A stretch of DNA of 64,000 nt from JAWVFM01 sp038237625. GTDB lineage: Bacteria; Actinomycetota; Thermoleophilia; Solirubrobacterales; 70-9. Below are positions 1 to 9,066 of the stretch, piece by piece (position 1 is the stretch's first letter; the number at the start of each line of letters is the position of its first letter). The position numbers and the translations under genes were made by a program. The stretch spans positions 192,761 to 256,760 of the forward strand of contig JBBRYM010000003.1 in the NCBI GenBank assembly GCA_038237625.1, read 5' to 3'. The notes beneath the pieces are model-generated. The model saw only the letters and a program-made list of their open reading frames with translations, did no database searches and was not told where the DNA came from.

Positions 1-1745
1 GCCGCCGCCAGAAACACCATTCCGACGACGATGAAAGAGATCGTCCGCGCCGCAGTCGAGAGAGACGCGAGATCGAACAGGCTGATCTTGGCGCCGGCGA
101 GCGCCATCAGGGCGAGTCCTGCCGTGCGCCAGGAGGGGTGGGCGCGCCGCAGGCCTCCCATGACGAGCGCCAGACCGCAAAGCGCCCACAGCGAAGAGAC
201 GATCACCTGCCCGCGAGCCTCGCTATCGAGCGCCGAGAGAGTGGACTGGGGTCGGAAGCGCCCAGCGCTCATCTGCGACGCATCGACGATCGCGACCGAG
301 ACCAGGTAGATCAGGAGCCCGACCACGGCGGCGGAAGCCCTGCCCCGCCATTCCTCGGGCCCGTAGGCCCGGGCAAGCGCGCATGCCAGTGCGATGGCGC
401 CGCCGGCGATCAAGGCCGAGATCACCGAATCGACCCCGTTTGCCAGCGCATCGATCGGGATCTCAAAGATGAGGGCGTGCCCGGCAGCCAGGGCGAGGAC
501 GGCGAGCGCCACTCCCCGCTCCCATGGATGGCGGGCTGCGATGAAGGTCACGGTGGCCGCGGCCGACCAGGCGACGACCAGCGCGGGGCCATGGAAGACC
601 ACACCTAGCCCCCACGCGAAGGAAGCGATTGCCGCCGTGAGGGCGGCGCGGCGGGTATCGACCATGCCCAGCGAATGGCATCGCCAAGAGGCCACGGAGT
701 TCAGCGCTGCGAAGAGGAAGAGCCAGACCTTGGAGAGCGTGTCCGGCAGATCGGCAGCGGCGTGGTTCGGAATCGACCCATTGGTGATCAGTACGTAGCC
801 GAGCGCTCCCGTGGCGGCCGCCATGACGCCGTACGTCGCCGACAGCCATGGCTCCTCAGAGCCGTCGCGAAGAGATCGTCCAAGAAGGCCGATCGCGCTG
901 ACGACGAGGCCGGCGAAAGCGACGGCAAATGCTTGGGTCGCCGTGAACGGACGGCCTTGCTGAGCTCCGAGGACCGACAGCGCCATGATCGCGAAGCTGG
1001 CGAGATAGAGGCTCGGCCAGCGCCGAGTCGCGGTAAGCGCCATCGCCGCGATGTAGACCGGGAAGAGGAAAGCGAGCGTGTCCGGCGAGTAGTGAGCGCC
1101 GACGAGCGCCGGTGAGATCAGGGTCCCGCCGACCGCCAGGGTCGTGACGATCTCAGAGCCGCGGTGCAGGGCGAAGGCGGCTGCCGCAATGCCGATCAAC
1201 GTTGCCAGGGCGACGCCAGCGTCGACCGAGACGAGTCCGTAGAGCCGAGTTGCTGCCACGTCGGTGAGGAACAGCCCGACCAGTCCGCTCAGCAAAAGCG
1301 CCATCGCCGGGATGCCTCCGCGCCGACGTTCGAGCAGGACCATCCCCGACCCCGCCAAGGTCGCGGAGAAGATCGCGGCCAGAACCACTCGAAGGCTCTC
1401 GCTGATCCATCCCTGGCTGATCCCGTAAGAGACCAGGAAGGCCAACCCGAGCGTGACGGCGAGGCCTCCGGCTACGGCGAGCATCCGCGGGGTGGCAAGA
1501 TCTTCGAGACCCGGCGTCGGTCGGCGCCGGCGCTCCCGCGCGAATGGGGTTTCGTCCCACGCCGTCTCCTCATAAGCAGGCTCGTCGCGCTCGCCCCGGA
1601 TGGGAGCCGGTTCCGCGGGTGCGCGTGCTGAGGTGGCGACAGGTCGCGACCGCGCCGAGCTTTCGGCCCGCAGTTCGTCGATCTGCTGCTGGAGCTCCGC
1701 GTGTGTGTCCTCGAGTTCGCGGATACGCCGCTCGAGATCTGACAT
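1..1745 (-). CDS. DUF2339 multi-pass membrane protein, C-terminus outside window
   Basis: Reading the reverse strand from ATG at 1745 gives one uninterrupted frame that leaves the window at base 1 (more than 580 residues). The first ~30 residues form a charged, Glu/Gln/Leu-rich segment beginning MSDLERRIRELEDTHAEL, probably a short coiled coil. A Pro/Arg/Glu-rich linker follows, and then many hydrophobic segments separated by short loops. The last visible part, KISLFDLASLSTAARTISFI, matches the conserved end region of DUF2339 membrane proteins. The function of DUF2339 is unknown. The only neighbour is the divergent lipoprotein gene at 1853. Confidence 0.85.
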   Translation of the reverse strand, partial: MSDLERRIRELEDTHAELQQQIDELRAESSARSRPVATSARAPAEPAPIRGERDEPAYEETAWDETPFARERRRRPTPGLEDLATPRMLAVAGGLAVTLGLAFLVSYGISQGWISESLRVVLAAIFSATLAGSGMVLLERRRGGIPAMALLLSGLVGLFLTDVAATRLYGLVSVDAGVALATLIGIAAAAFALHRGSEIVTTLAVGGTLISPALVGAHYSPDTLAFLFPVYIAAMALTATRRWPSLYLASFAIMALSVLGAQQGRPFTATQAFAVAFAGLVVSAIGLLGRSLRDGSEEPWLSATYGVMAAATGALGYVLITNGSIPNHAAADLPDTLSKVWLFLFAALNSVASWRCHSLGMVDTRRAALTAAIASFAWGLGVVFHGPALVVAWSAAATVTFIAARHPWERGVALAVLALAAGHALIFEIPIDALANGVDSVISALIAGGAIALACALARAYGPEEWRGRASAAVVGLLIYLVSVAIVDASQMSAGRFRPQSTLSALDSEARGQVIVSSLWALCGLALVMGGLRRAHPSWRTAGLALMALAGAKISLFDLASLSTAARTISFIVVGMVFLAA

Positions 1746-1852
1746 CAGTGGAGACAACCCCGCCCGGTGCTCTTCGTTTCGCGGTGGCGGAGTACGGTCA
1801 TCCGCGATGGTGACGAACTCGTCGGTCCGGCGTAGTGTCAGGGCCGATGCAC

Positions 1853-2262
1853 ATGTCATCTCGTCGCATCCGCGTGGGTCTGTGCCTCGGGGTCTTGGCA
1901 AGGCTGGATGCGGCAGTTCGACGACGGCCACCACAACCTCGACGTTGCCGGCCAACCTCGACTGTGCGGGAGGCATGAACAGCTATACGGGCGCATCTAT
2001 CGACGCGATCCCACACGGTCCCTCGGCACGTCCGTCTGACGCTCTGACCGATTTCATCCGCTGGTACGCCCCGAGGCTCGACTCGGGAGACTTCGTGAGA
2101 GGGGAGGAAACCAAGGCGCATGCCGAAGCCACGATTCCCTTCGTCTACACCGCGCAGGGCTCGAAGTTGGCTGAGGTCTACGCCGTGAACCGCCGCAAGG
2201 CGGGCTGGGTTCTCGCTGGGTACAACGCGTGTAAGCAGGCCATCACCCGCGGACCTTCCTGA
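1853..2262 (+). pseudogene. Small lipoprotein gene with a frameshift in the signal peptide
   Basis: ATG at 1853 opens a typical lipoprotein signal start, MSSRRIRVGLCLGVLA. In that frame it runs on into unrelated Arg-rich sequence and stops near 1977. One frame over, from about 1897, comes a lipobox-like AGCGSSTT followed by a Thr/Ser linker and a plausible secreted domain ending GWVLAGYNACKQAITRG at 2262. Joining the two with one extra base near 1895-1900 would give a ~136-residue lipoprotein. The domain is not one I recognise. Either the gene is inactivated or a base is missing from the sequence. A start further upstream in the second frame would lie antisense to the DUF2339 gene and lacks a signal peptide. 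Confidence 0.55.
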
Positions 2263-2409
2263 ACCCGAACCCAAGCACTCAAGGGTCCGAACCCAGGGCC
2301 TCTACGAATCGAACGCCGCGGTGTGGCGGCACTCGTGCAGCATCACCGGCGTCAACGCCCGAGCAGCCGAGGCCGGACGGCGAGCGGCGAGCGGCGGTGG
2401 AGCCCCGGC

Positions 2410-2733
2410 TCAGGCTGTCGCCGCGGCGGGATCCTCGGGTCGTCGTTCGCCGGCCCGAAGCAGGAGCCACGCGAACTGAAGCGTCGCCTTCAGATGTCCT
2501 CGGTAGGAGTCCCAGGTGGATCCATCGGGCGCACCGTCGAGAAGCGCGGCGGCGCCGTCAAGGCCGAGTTGGACGACTTCGAGGTCGCGGGCTGCCGCGC
2601 ATTCGACGACGGCGGCCGAGAGAAGAAACAAGTCCCTCTCCGGGGGGACCCGGCCGGCCGCAACATGCGTCGCAATTCGGGCCGCGGAGAAGGTCAAGCG
2701 GTCGGCTGCGGGTGAGGATCGCGGCGCTCGCAT
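2410..2733 (-). CDS. Hypothetical small protein downstream of hsdM
   Basis: 107 residues, mostly helical in appearance (for example ERDLFLLSAAVVECAAARDL and TWDSYRGHLKATLQFAWLLL), with no signal peptide and no clear membrane segment. It lies 71 bases downstream of the hsdM stop on the same strand, so it could be the last gene of the hsd transcript. I recognise no family. The composition looks more protein-like than the competing frames on the other strand, but short open frames are common in such GC-rich DNA, so confidence is moderate. Confidence 0.45.
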   Translation of the reverse strand: MRAPRSSPAADRLTFSAARIATHVAAGRVPPERDLFLLSAAVVECAAARDLEVVQLGLDGAAALLDGAPDGSTWDSYRGHLKATLQFAWLLLRAGERRPEDPAAATA

Positions 2734-2804
2734 GCTGAGTGGAAGCCCCAGCCTTCGAAGTTCGCCCCCTCCGATCGGTGGCGAGGCCTGACCGCTGCGC
2801 AGAC

Positions 2805-4352
2805 CTACCGATCGTCCGGCAGCAGTTCCTCGACGCCCTCGTCTTCTGAGACGGCACCGTCACCGTTCTCGCCCCGAAGCTCGGCAGCAACCGCCTCGAA
2901 TTGAGCCAGCGCCGCAGAGAGGTGCTCGACGATCTCCTCAGCGATTACCTCCGGGGCGGGCAGGCTGTCGGCGTCAGTCAACGACTCGTCCTTGACGTCG
3001 GCCCAGATGTCCAGGTTGAAGCCATCCCGCGTGGCCAGGTCCTCGTAGGTCCAGCGCTTGAACTGCTCCGTTTCCTCGCGCGCGCTCAGGGGCTCGCCGG
3101 GCTTGTATGCCCCAACGAACGGCTCGAGGTCCGCGCGCGTCATCTGCCTCGTCTTCAACGTGAAGTGCTGATTGGTGCGGAGGTCGAAGACCCAGAGCTC
3201 CTTAGTCGCCGGCTCGGAGGACGCGGCCTTGCGCTCGAAGAAGATGACATTGGCCTTCACGCCCTGGGCGTAGAAGATCCCTGTCGGCAGGCGCAACAGC
3301 GTGTGGACGTTGCAGTCCTCCACCAGGCGGCGCCGGATCGTCTCCCCCGCCCCGCCCTCGAAGAGCACGTTGTCGGGAACGACCATTGCAGCCCGGCCTC
3401 CGATCTTGAGCATCGAGCGAATGTGCTGGACGAAATTGAGTTGCTTGTTTGCGGTCGTCGCCCAGAAGTCCTGGCGGGCGATGGTCTGCGCCTCGCGGCT
3501 GTCCCGTCCGTCCTCGCCTGCGATTGTCACCGACGACTTCCGCCCGAATGGCGGATTCGCAAGCACGAGGTCCACCTTGTCCGAGGGCTCTGCGAGCAGG
3601 GCGTCCCGCACCTCGATCGGCGGCGTCGCATCGGGCGTCGTTCCGCCGATGCCGTGCAGGAAGAGGTTCATCGCGCAGAGGCGCGCGGTGTTGTCAACGA
3701 TCTCGACACCAGTGAACGTCTCGTCTCGAAGCGCCCGCTTCTCGCCACGGTCGAGGTCGTAGTGCTCGGAGATGTACTCGTGGGCGATCAGGAGGAAGCC
3801 GCCAGTGCCACACGCCGGGTCGGCGATCTTCTCGCCGGGCTGCGGCCGAGCGCAGTCGACCATCGCGCGGATCAGGGCGCGTGGCGTGAAGTACTGACCG
3901 GCGCCTGTCTTGACGTCGGCGGCGTTCTTCTCCAGCAGGCCCTCGTACGCGTCGCCCTTGACGTCGGCATCCACGCCGAGCCAGGTCTCGCCGTCGATCA
4001 GATCCACGATCAGGCGCTTGAGATTCGCCGGGTTCTGGATCCGGTTCTGTGACTTGCGGAAGATCAGGCCAAGGAGTCCTGGCTGTTTCCCAAGCTCGTT
4101 GAGGAGGATCGTGTACTGGGCCTCGAGCTCCGGTCCGTCCTGCTCGAGTAGTGACGGCCAGTCGTAGCCCGCCGGGATCTTCGACTCCTCGTTCCACGGT
4201 CGCTGCGTCCGCTCGTGCGCCATCTTGAGGAACAGCAGGTAGGTGAGCTGCTCGACATAGTCGCCGTACGAGAGCCCGTCGTCGCGGAGGAGGTTGCAGT
4301 AGTTCCACAGCTTCGCGACGAGCTGCGTTGAGTGGTTGGTGGCAGTGCTCAT
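2805..4352 (-). CDS. hsdM: Type I restriction-modification system DNA methyltransferase (M subunit)
   Basis: 515 residues, normal for HsdM. After an N-terminal HsdM_N helical domain (roughly 1-140), the N6-adenine methyltransferase core shows the AdoMet-binding motif ADPACGTGG at 177-185 and the catalytic motif NPPF at 266-269. It methylates adenine in the sequence chosen by HsdS, and in the HsdR2M2S complex it governs whether DNA is cut or protected. The ATG at 4352 overlaps the hsdS stop (ATGA), so translation is probably coupled. It is the last of the three hsd genes, and the order R-S-M differs from the R-M-S arrangement of the E. coli systems. Confidence 0.96.
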   Translation of the reverse strand: MSTATNHSTQLVAKLWNYCNLLRDDGLSYGDYVEQLTYLLFLKMAHERTQRPWNEESKIPAGYDWPSLLEQDGPELEAQYTILLNELGKQPGLLGLIFRKSQNRIQNPANLKRLIVDLIDGETWLGVDADVKGDAYEGLLEKNAADVKTGAGQYFTPRALIRAMVDCARPQPGEKIADPACGTGGFLLIAHEYISEHYDLDRGEKRALRDETFTGVEIVDNTARLCAMNLFLHGIGGTTPDATPPIEVRDALLAEPSDKVDLVLANPPFGRKSSVTIAGEDGRDSREAQTIARQDFWATTANKQLNFVQHIRSMLKIGGRAAMVVPDNVLFEGGAGETIRRRLVEDCNVHTLLRLPTGIFYAQGVKANVIFFERKAASSEPATKELWVFDLRTNQHFTLKTRQMTRADLEPFVGAYKPGEPLSAREETEQFKRWTYEDLATRDGFNLDIWADVKDESLTDADSLPAPEVIAEEIVEHLSAALAQFEAVAAELRGENGDGAVSEDEGVEELLPDDR

Positions 4353-5602
4353 GGTGCGCCCACATGATCCTTGAGTAGTGCGGCTGCCGGCTGATCTGAA
4401 GGGTCTTGCGCAGTGAGGCCCCCGCTGATTGCCGCTTCGAGCATCGCGCGCCGGAGCGAACAGGCGATCTCCTTACCGCGATCAATGTCGTCCATCGACT
4501 GGTTTCGCGCGGCGACTTGGCGCCTCACAAACGAGACGATCCTGTGCTGCTCGTCGAGCTCGGGGAGCGGGATAGGAAAGGCCCGGATGGTCTCCTGCGA
4601 GATCTTCGGCATGCTTCCCGCGATTCCCTGGGCGGCCTGACGAAAGTACCGGCGGGCCCGCCGCTCCTTCAGGACCAGCTCTACGAACTCGGGAAGCACG
4701 GCATCCGACGCGCGAACTCGGATCAAGAGATCAGGAAAGATGGCCCAACCCGGATCGCCGGCGTATAGCGCGGCGGTGCCAACGAGCTCCGGCGTGTTCG
4801 AGCGCTCGACGAAGAGGTCGCCCGGCTCGATCCAAAGATCGCTCACGCGAGCGGGATCTGCCGTCGTCATCTTCGTGTTCCGATTGTTAAAGCGGCCTGT
4901 CGTGACAGCCGTCAGCGTCAACGTCCGGACTCCGGCCCCGTCGGACGACGCCTTGGCCGAGTGGCCGTTCCGAAGCGGCTCTCTTAAGAGATCGCCCAGC
5001 TCAACCTTGGGCCAGGCGCCACAGAGTGCATTCGTGTAAATCGATTCTCCCAGGAGCCTCGCATGTGCGCGGGCATTGCTGAGCGACTCGACCGCGTCGT
5101 TCATTAGCCGATCCAGCTCCTCGACAGCAGCCGCGATGCGGACCTGCTCCTGGAGCGGTGGGACCCGCACCGGCGTAGCGAGAAATCGGCCCCGAGTTAT
5201 ATGGACCATCCCGGAACCGTGAGCTTGCGCGCGCAAGTCAGCCAGCACGGCCTTCAGCAGGTGGTAGTGGAAGGCCGGAGAGATAAAGCTCTCGACCTTG
5301 AAGATGTGCTGGTTGAGAACAGCGTCCGGACCTCGCCATTGGAAAGCGTCGAGCGTGGCCGCCCACGACACGAGGAGGTCTCCGTCGCGCACTTCGTTCC
5401 GCGGATCAGCCTCGCCGTCGAAATAATTGAACGGCTTGGTGGAGTCCGTGAGGTTCTGAATCCGGATGATCGGTCGCCCAGCCGCCCTCCACTCCGACTT
5501 CTTGAACCCGCGGCCGTTGTGATAGCGACCAAGGTCTCCCAGCGTCGCCCAGGCCCAGCCCTGGGGAAGCTCATCGCGCCCGTTCCCGGCGGGGCCGCTC
5601 AC
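4349..5602 (-). CDS. hsdS: Type I restriction-modification system specificity subunit (S)
   Basis: 417 residues with the two-fold HsdS layout. One target-recognition domain begins at LPQGWAWATLGDLG (residues ~13-26), followed by a helical spacer (PPLQEQVRIAAAVEELDRLM). A second target-recognition domain follows, with a second conserved helix (LPELDEQHRIVSFVRRQV). The two recognition domains determine the two halves of a split recognition site, which cannot be read from sequence. It overlaps hsdR upstream and hsdM downstream by 4 bases each, so the three are one operon. No frameshift or phase-variable repeat is visible. Confidence 0.95.
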   Translation of the reverse strand: MSGPAGNGRDELPQGWAWATLGDLGRYHNGRGFKKSEWRAAGRPIIRIQNLTDSTKPFNYFDGEADPRNEVRDGDLLVSWAATLDAFQWRGPDAVLNQHIFKVESFISPAFHYHLLKAVLADLRAQAHGSGMVHITRGRFLATPVRVPPLQEQVRIAAAVEELDRLMNDAVESLSNARAHARLLGESIYTNALCGAWPKVELGDLLREPLRNGHSAKASSDGAGVRTLTLTAVTTGRFNNRNTKMTTADPARVSDLWIEPGDLFVERSNTPELVGTAALYAGDPGWAIFPDLLIRVRASDAVLPEFVELVLKERRARRYFRQAAQGIAGSMPKISQETIRAFPIPLPELDEQHRIVSFVRRQVAARNQSMDDIDRGKEIACSLRRAMLEAAISGGLTAQDPSDQPAAALLKDHVGAP

Positions 5603-8412
5603 GCCGCCGCCAACTCCTCGTTCAGCTCCGCGAGCAGCTCGTCGAGGGCATCGCCGAACGTTTCGTGGGCCCCAACCAGGCCACCCTCCTGCGCGAACGG
5701 CTCGAGGTCGAAGTCGTCGCGCTCAAGCGTCATCGACGTCGCGATGTGTTCAGCCATCCATCGCAGCCAGCGGAGCTGCTCCTCAGTGAACTCGCGGCCC
5801 GCCGACAGCTGCTCGGTGAGCCAGATGTCGAAGCGGAGCATCACGACCTCCTTGCGAGGGAGCAGCTCGTCGTCATGCTCCATGGCGAAGCGAACAAGCT
5901 GGACGAGATCAGTCAGGGTGCGGCGCATACCGGTGCCCTTGACCTTGTCTGAGTCGAGCGACTCGTAGGCGGCCCAGAGCTTCTCCGCGGTCAGGTCGTG
6001 GGGCGGTTTGCCGATCGCCTCCGCCAGCTCCTTCAGGTCGTCGTAGCTCGGGCGTAGCCGGTAGGGGCGCTGGTAGTAGGCCTGGAGCGCGAGGTACTCG
6101 TCGTGGTGCTCCTTCACGAAGCGCTCGAAGTCCTCGGCGGCGTCCCGGGCCTGGCCGGCATCGGTCCAGCCAGCGAAGCTCACGCGATCGGGCGTCGTCA
6201 TGTCGATCAGCTGCGCGGCCTGCTCGCGCAGGGAGAGAATGCGCTGGCGGACCTCCGCCCTCATCAGAGGCTGGACGGCGGCGGTGAGGAGCTCCTCCTT
6301 CGCAGCGCTCAGCTCGTCGTCGCTCGGCTCGTAGGTCTCGTCGTCGGCCGCGCCGGCCCGGGCGGCGGCCTCGGTTGCCCATCGCTCGGGATCGGCCGCT
6401 TCGATCAGAGTCGCCGCTACCTCAGCCATCCCCTGACCGTCGGCGAGCTCGGCGAACTCCTGACGGCGCTTCTCATCGAGGTTGTTGTGGAGACGGGCAA
6501 GGCGTGAGCCGATCGTGGAGACGATCTCCTCGCTCTTGATGCCCATTGCGACGTCCTGGAGGAGACGATCGAGAGCGACGCCGGGCTTTCGCTCTAGCGG
6601 CCGAGTGTCGAGCCAGGCCTTTCCCTCGTCCGTGAGGCCGACGCAGTCGACGATCACAAAGCTGTCCTTCGACGTCGCTCCCTCGGTGACGGACTGGAGG
6701 TCGGTCGGGTCGATCGTGCGCACCCCGCGTCCCTTCATCTGCTCGAAAAGGGTGCGCGAGCCGACCATGCGCATGAAGACCAGGCATTCCAACGGCCGGA
6801 TGTCGGTGCCGGTCGCGATCTGGTCGACCGAGACCGCGATCCGGAACTTCGGGTCGGTGCGGAAGTCCTGGATGTGCTGGTCGGAGTCGCCCTCGCTCTT
6901 GTAGGTGATCTTGCGAGCGAAGTCCGAGCCGCGGTTGAACTCCTCGCGGACGATCCGCAGGACGTCCTCGGCGTGGTTGTCGGTCTTGCAGAAGAAGACG
7001 GTCTTGGGAACCTCGGGGCGTGCGGGGAAGATCTCGGTCAAGACCCGTTCCTTGAAGGCACGCACGACCGTCCGGATCTGGTCGGGGTTGACGACGGCTC
7101 GATCGAGCTTCGCCTTGTCATAGGTGACCTCGTCCTCGAGCTGCTCGCGCTGGCGCCAGCGCGTGCCCAGGTCGCGGACCTCGACCCAGGCGCCGGCGGC
7201 GATCTCGCCGCCGCCCTCGGAGACCTCGGTCTTGATCCGATAGGTGGTGTAGGGGACGTTGACGCCGTCGGCGACCGCCTGCTCGTGCTTGTACTCGGTG
7301 ACCACGTTCTGGTCGAAGTAGACGCGTGTTGTGTGCTCGGCGGTTGCCGTGAGGCCGGCCAGCGACATGTCGAAGTAGTCGAGCACCTGACCCCAGCGGC
7401 CGTAGATCGAGCGGTGGCACTCGTCGACGAATCCGACGTCGAAGGTCTCGATCGGGATCTCGGGGCGGTAGACGACCGGGAGCACCTCGTCTGCTTGCTC
7501 CGGTGGGGTCTCGAAAGTGGACTGCTCCTCGGCCTCGGGATCAAACTCCTCGTCGGACTGGCCACGGAGGATCGAGTAGAGGCGCTGGATCGTCGTGATC
7601 ACGACCTTGGCGGCCGGATCGATCCGGTTTGAGCGCAGGACCTGGACGTTGTAGAGCTCGGTGAACTTGCGCCGATCGTCGGGGGTGACGTAGTTGGCGA
7701 ACTCCGTGAAGGCCTGGCGGCCGAGGTTGATGCGATCGACGAGGAAGAGGATCCGCTCGGCGTCAGCATACCGGAGCAGCCGGTAGGCCTCGGCCACTGC
7801 CACGTAGGTCTTTCCCGATCCCATGGTCATGTTGACCAGGGCCTTGGGCTTCGCGTTTCGCAGTGAGTCCTCGAGGCCCTCGATCGCCGTGATCTGGACG
7901 TCGCGGAGGCCGTCCAGATCGAGGGCGGGCATTCGGCGCAGGCGCGTAAGGAGCGAGAACTCCTCCTGAGCCCAGCCGATCAGAGTCTCGGGGCGGTGGA
8001 AATGGAAGGCGTCGCGGGGGCGGGCGATCGGATCGCGGAGGTTTGTGAAGAGCGTCTCCGCTCCCGTCGACTGGTAGTGGAACGGCAGGGGCAGCGGCTC
8101 CCAATGAGGGATCGGCCGCTCCTTGACCAGCTCGCTGAAGCCCTCGGTGTAGCGCTCGGTCTGCCACTCGACGCCGCGGAGGGTCTCGCCCTCCTTCTTG
8201 GCCTCGATCGTTCCGAGAGCCTTTCCGTCACCGAAGAGCAGGTAGTCAACCGGCCCGGTCTTGGTCGGGACCTCGCGCACAGCAATGCCCCGGCCGGCAG
8301 TTAAGTCGATCCCGCGGTAGTCCTGGACGATCCAGCCGGCCTCGGCCAGCATGCGGTCGATCTCGACCCGAGCCTTCTGCTCAGGATGCAGGCGCTCCTC
8401 CACGGGGGTCAA
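5599..8412 (-). CDS. hsdR: Type I restriction enzyme motor/nuclease subunit (R)
   Basis: 937 residues, first gene of the operon. The N-terminal nuclease domain has the PD-(D/E)XK residues D56, E70 and K72 (VDYLLF...GTIEAKK). The helicase core has Walker A MGSGKT at 197-202 and DECH at 330-333, followed by a second RecA-like domain (SVDQIATGTDIRPLECLVFM). A C-terminal helical region probably binds the methylase. The protein translocates DNA with ATP and cuts remotely when the site is unmethylated. The start is TTG at 8412; no in-frame ATG fits the conserved N-terminus. About 120 bases separate it from the PIN gene. Confidence 0.95.
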   Translation of the reverse strand: MTPVEERLHPEQKARVEIDRMLAEAGWIVQDYRGIDLTAGRGIAVREVPTKTGPVDYLLFGDGKALGTIEAKKEGETLRGVEWQTERYTEGFSELVKERPIPHWEPLPLPFHYQSTGAETLFTNLRDPIARPRDAFHFHRPETLIGWAQEEFSLLTRLRRMPALDLDGLRDVQITAIEGLEDSLRNAKPKALVNMTMGSGKTYVAVAEAYRLLRYADAERILFLVDRINLGRQAFTEFANYVTPDDRRKFTELYNVQVLRSNRIDPAAKVVITTIQRLYSILRGQSDEEFDPEAEEQSTFETPPEQADEVLPVVYRPEIPIETFDVGFVDECHRSIYGRWGQVLDYFDMSLAGLTATAEHTTRVYFDQNVVTEYKHEQAVADGVNVPYTTYRIKTEVSEGGGEIAAGAWVEVRDLGTRWRQREQLEDEVTYDKAKLDRAVVNPDQIRTVVRAFKERVLTEIFPARPEVPKTVFFCKTDNHAEDVLRIVREEFNRGSDFARKITYKSEGDSDQHIQDFRTDPKFRIAVSVDQIATGTDIRPLECLVFMRMVGSRTLFEQMKGRGVRTIDPTDLQSVTEGATSKDSFVIVDCVGLTDEGKAWLDTRPLERKPGVALDRLLQDVAMGIKSEEIVSTIGSRLARLHNNLDEKRRQEFAELADGQGMAEVAATLIEAADPERWATEAAARAGAADDETYEPSDDELSAAKEELLTAAVQPLMRAEVRQRILSLREQAAQLIDMTTPDRVSFAGWTDAGQARDAAEDFERFVKEHHDEYLALQAYYQRPYRLRPSYDDLKELAEAIGKPPHDLTAEKLWAAYESLDSDKVKGTGMRRTLTDLVQLVRFAMEHDDELLPRKEVVMLRFDIWLTEQLSAGREFTEEQLRWLRWMAEHIATSMTLERDDFDLEPFAQEGGLVGAHETFGDALDELLAELNEELAAA

Positions 8413-8532
8413 GGTATCCGGTGGCCGCCGACAGCGGGTCTAATCATTGCCACGCGCGGAGCGCAGCAATTCTCTGACGTAGGCGACGTACAGAGCGCTC
8501 AGCGGGCAATTGCAAGTCGACGGCCTGTGTGC

Positions 8533-9057
8533 TCAGAGACCGAACCCTGCGGCAAGTTCACTTGGGCGGCATAGCTCGATGGTCCCGAGAGAGGACGTGA
8601 AGAACGTCTCGTCGCTTGTGCAGATCGCGTCCGCGTCCCCGTGGTATGCAGCGGCGACCACATGCAGGTCGAGATCATCGAAGTCCCGCAAGGTCGTCTT
8701 GCCTTCGAGGTCGTTCAGTAGCTCCTCGCGGGTCTGGCCGGTTAGGTGGTAGACGATCTCAGTGATGGGGAGGTTGTGAAGATCAGTCCGATCCGGCAGA
8801 GATCGGCCGATGGGAGATTGGCTGATCTCCAGCAAGGGCTCATGAGCTCTTACGAAATCCCAGACATCCTCTGGCGCGAACACGACTCCTCGCAGGTCTC
8901 CCATGACCGCGTGGCGGTACATCTCGAGCAGGACGACGTCGCTTGTAACGCCGCGCAACGGCCCGCCTCTGGCGGCGAGGTCGAGAAGCTTCGCGTTGGT
9001 GCCGACCGGCCTCAGGAGTGCGCCACACCAGACGGTCGCGTCGAAGAAGACTTTCAC
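8533..9057 (-). CDS. PIN-domain ribonuclease, probable toxin
   Basis: 174 residues. The PIN fold is indicated by MKVFFDATVW with acidic D6, LLEMYRH with E45, FDDLDLHVVAAAY with D128/D130 and ICTSDETFF with D149, the usual metal-binding acidic set. It resembles the PIN_3/COG1569 type more than classical short VapC proteins. It starts 9 bases after the stop of the HTH gene at 9067-9750, an antitoxin-then-toxin order, so the likely role is an RNA-cutting toxin. Family and pairing are fairly clear. Target RNA and toxicity are inference. Confidence 0.85.
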   Translation of the reverse strand: MKVFFDATVWCGALLRPVGTNAKLLDLAARGGPLRGVTSDVVLLEMYRHAVMGDLRGVVFAPEDVWDFVRAHEPLLEISQSPIGRSLPDRTDLHNLPITEIVYHLTGQTREELLNDLEGKTTLRDFDDLDLHVVAAAYHGDADAICTSDETFFTSSLGTIELCRPSELAAGFGL

Positions 9058-9066
9058 CGGAGCGGC

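Noticed and set aside
2279..2409. Plus-strand fragment reading LYESNAAVWRHSCSITGVNA
   Set aside because: Short, without start or family motif, and quickly becomes Gly/Ala/Arg noise.
2901..4052. 383-codon plus-strand frame
   Set aside because: Antisense to hsdM, whose motifs are intact.
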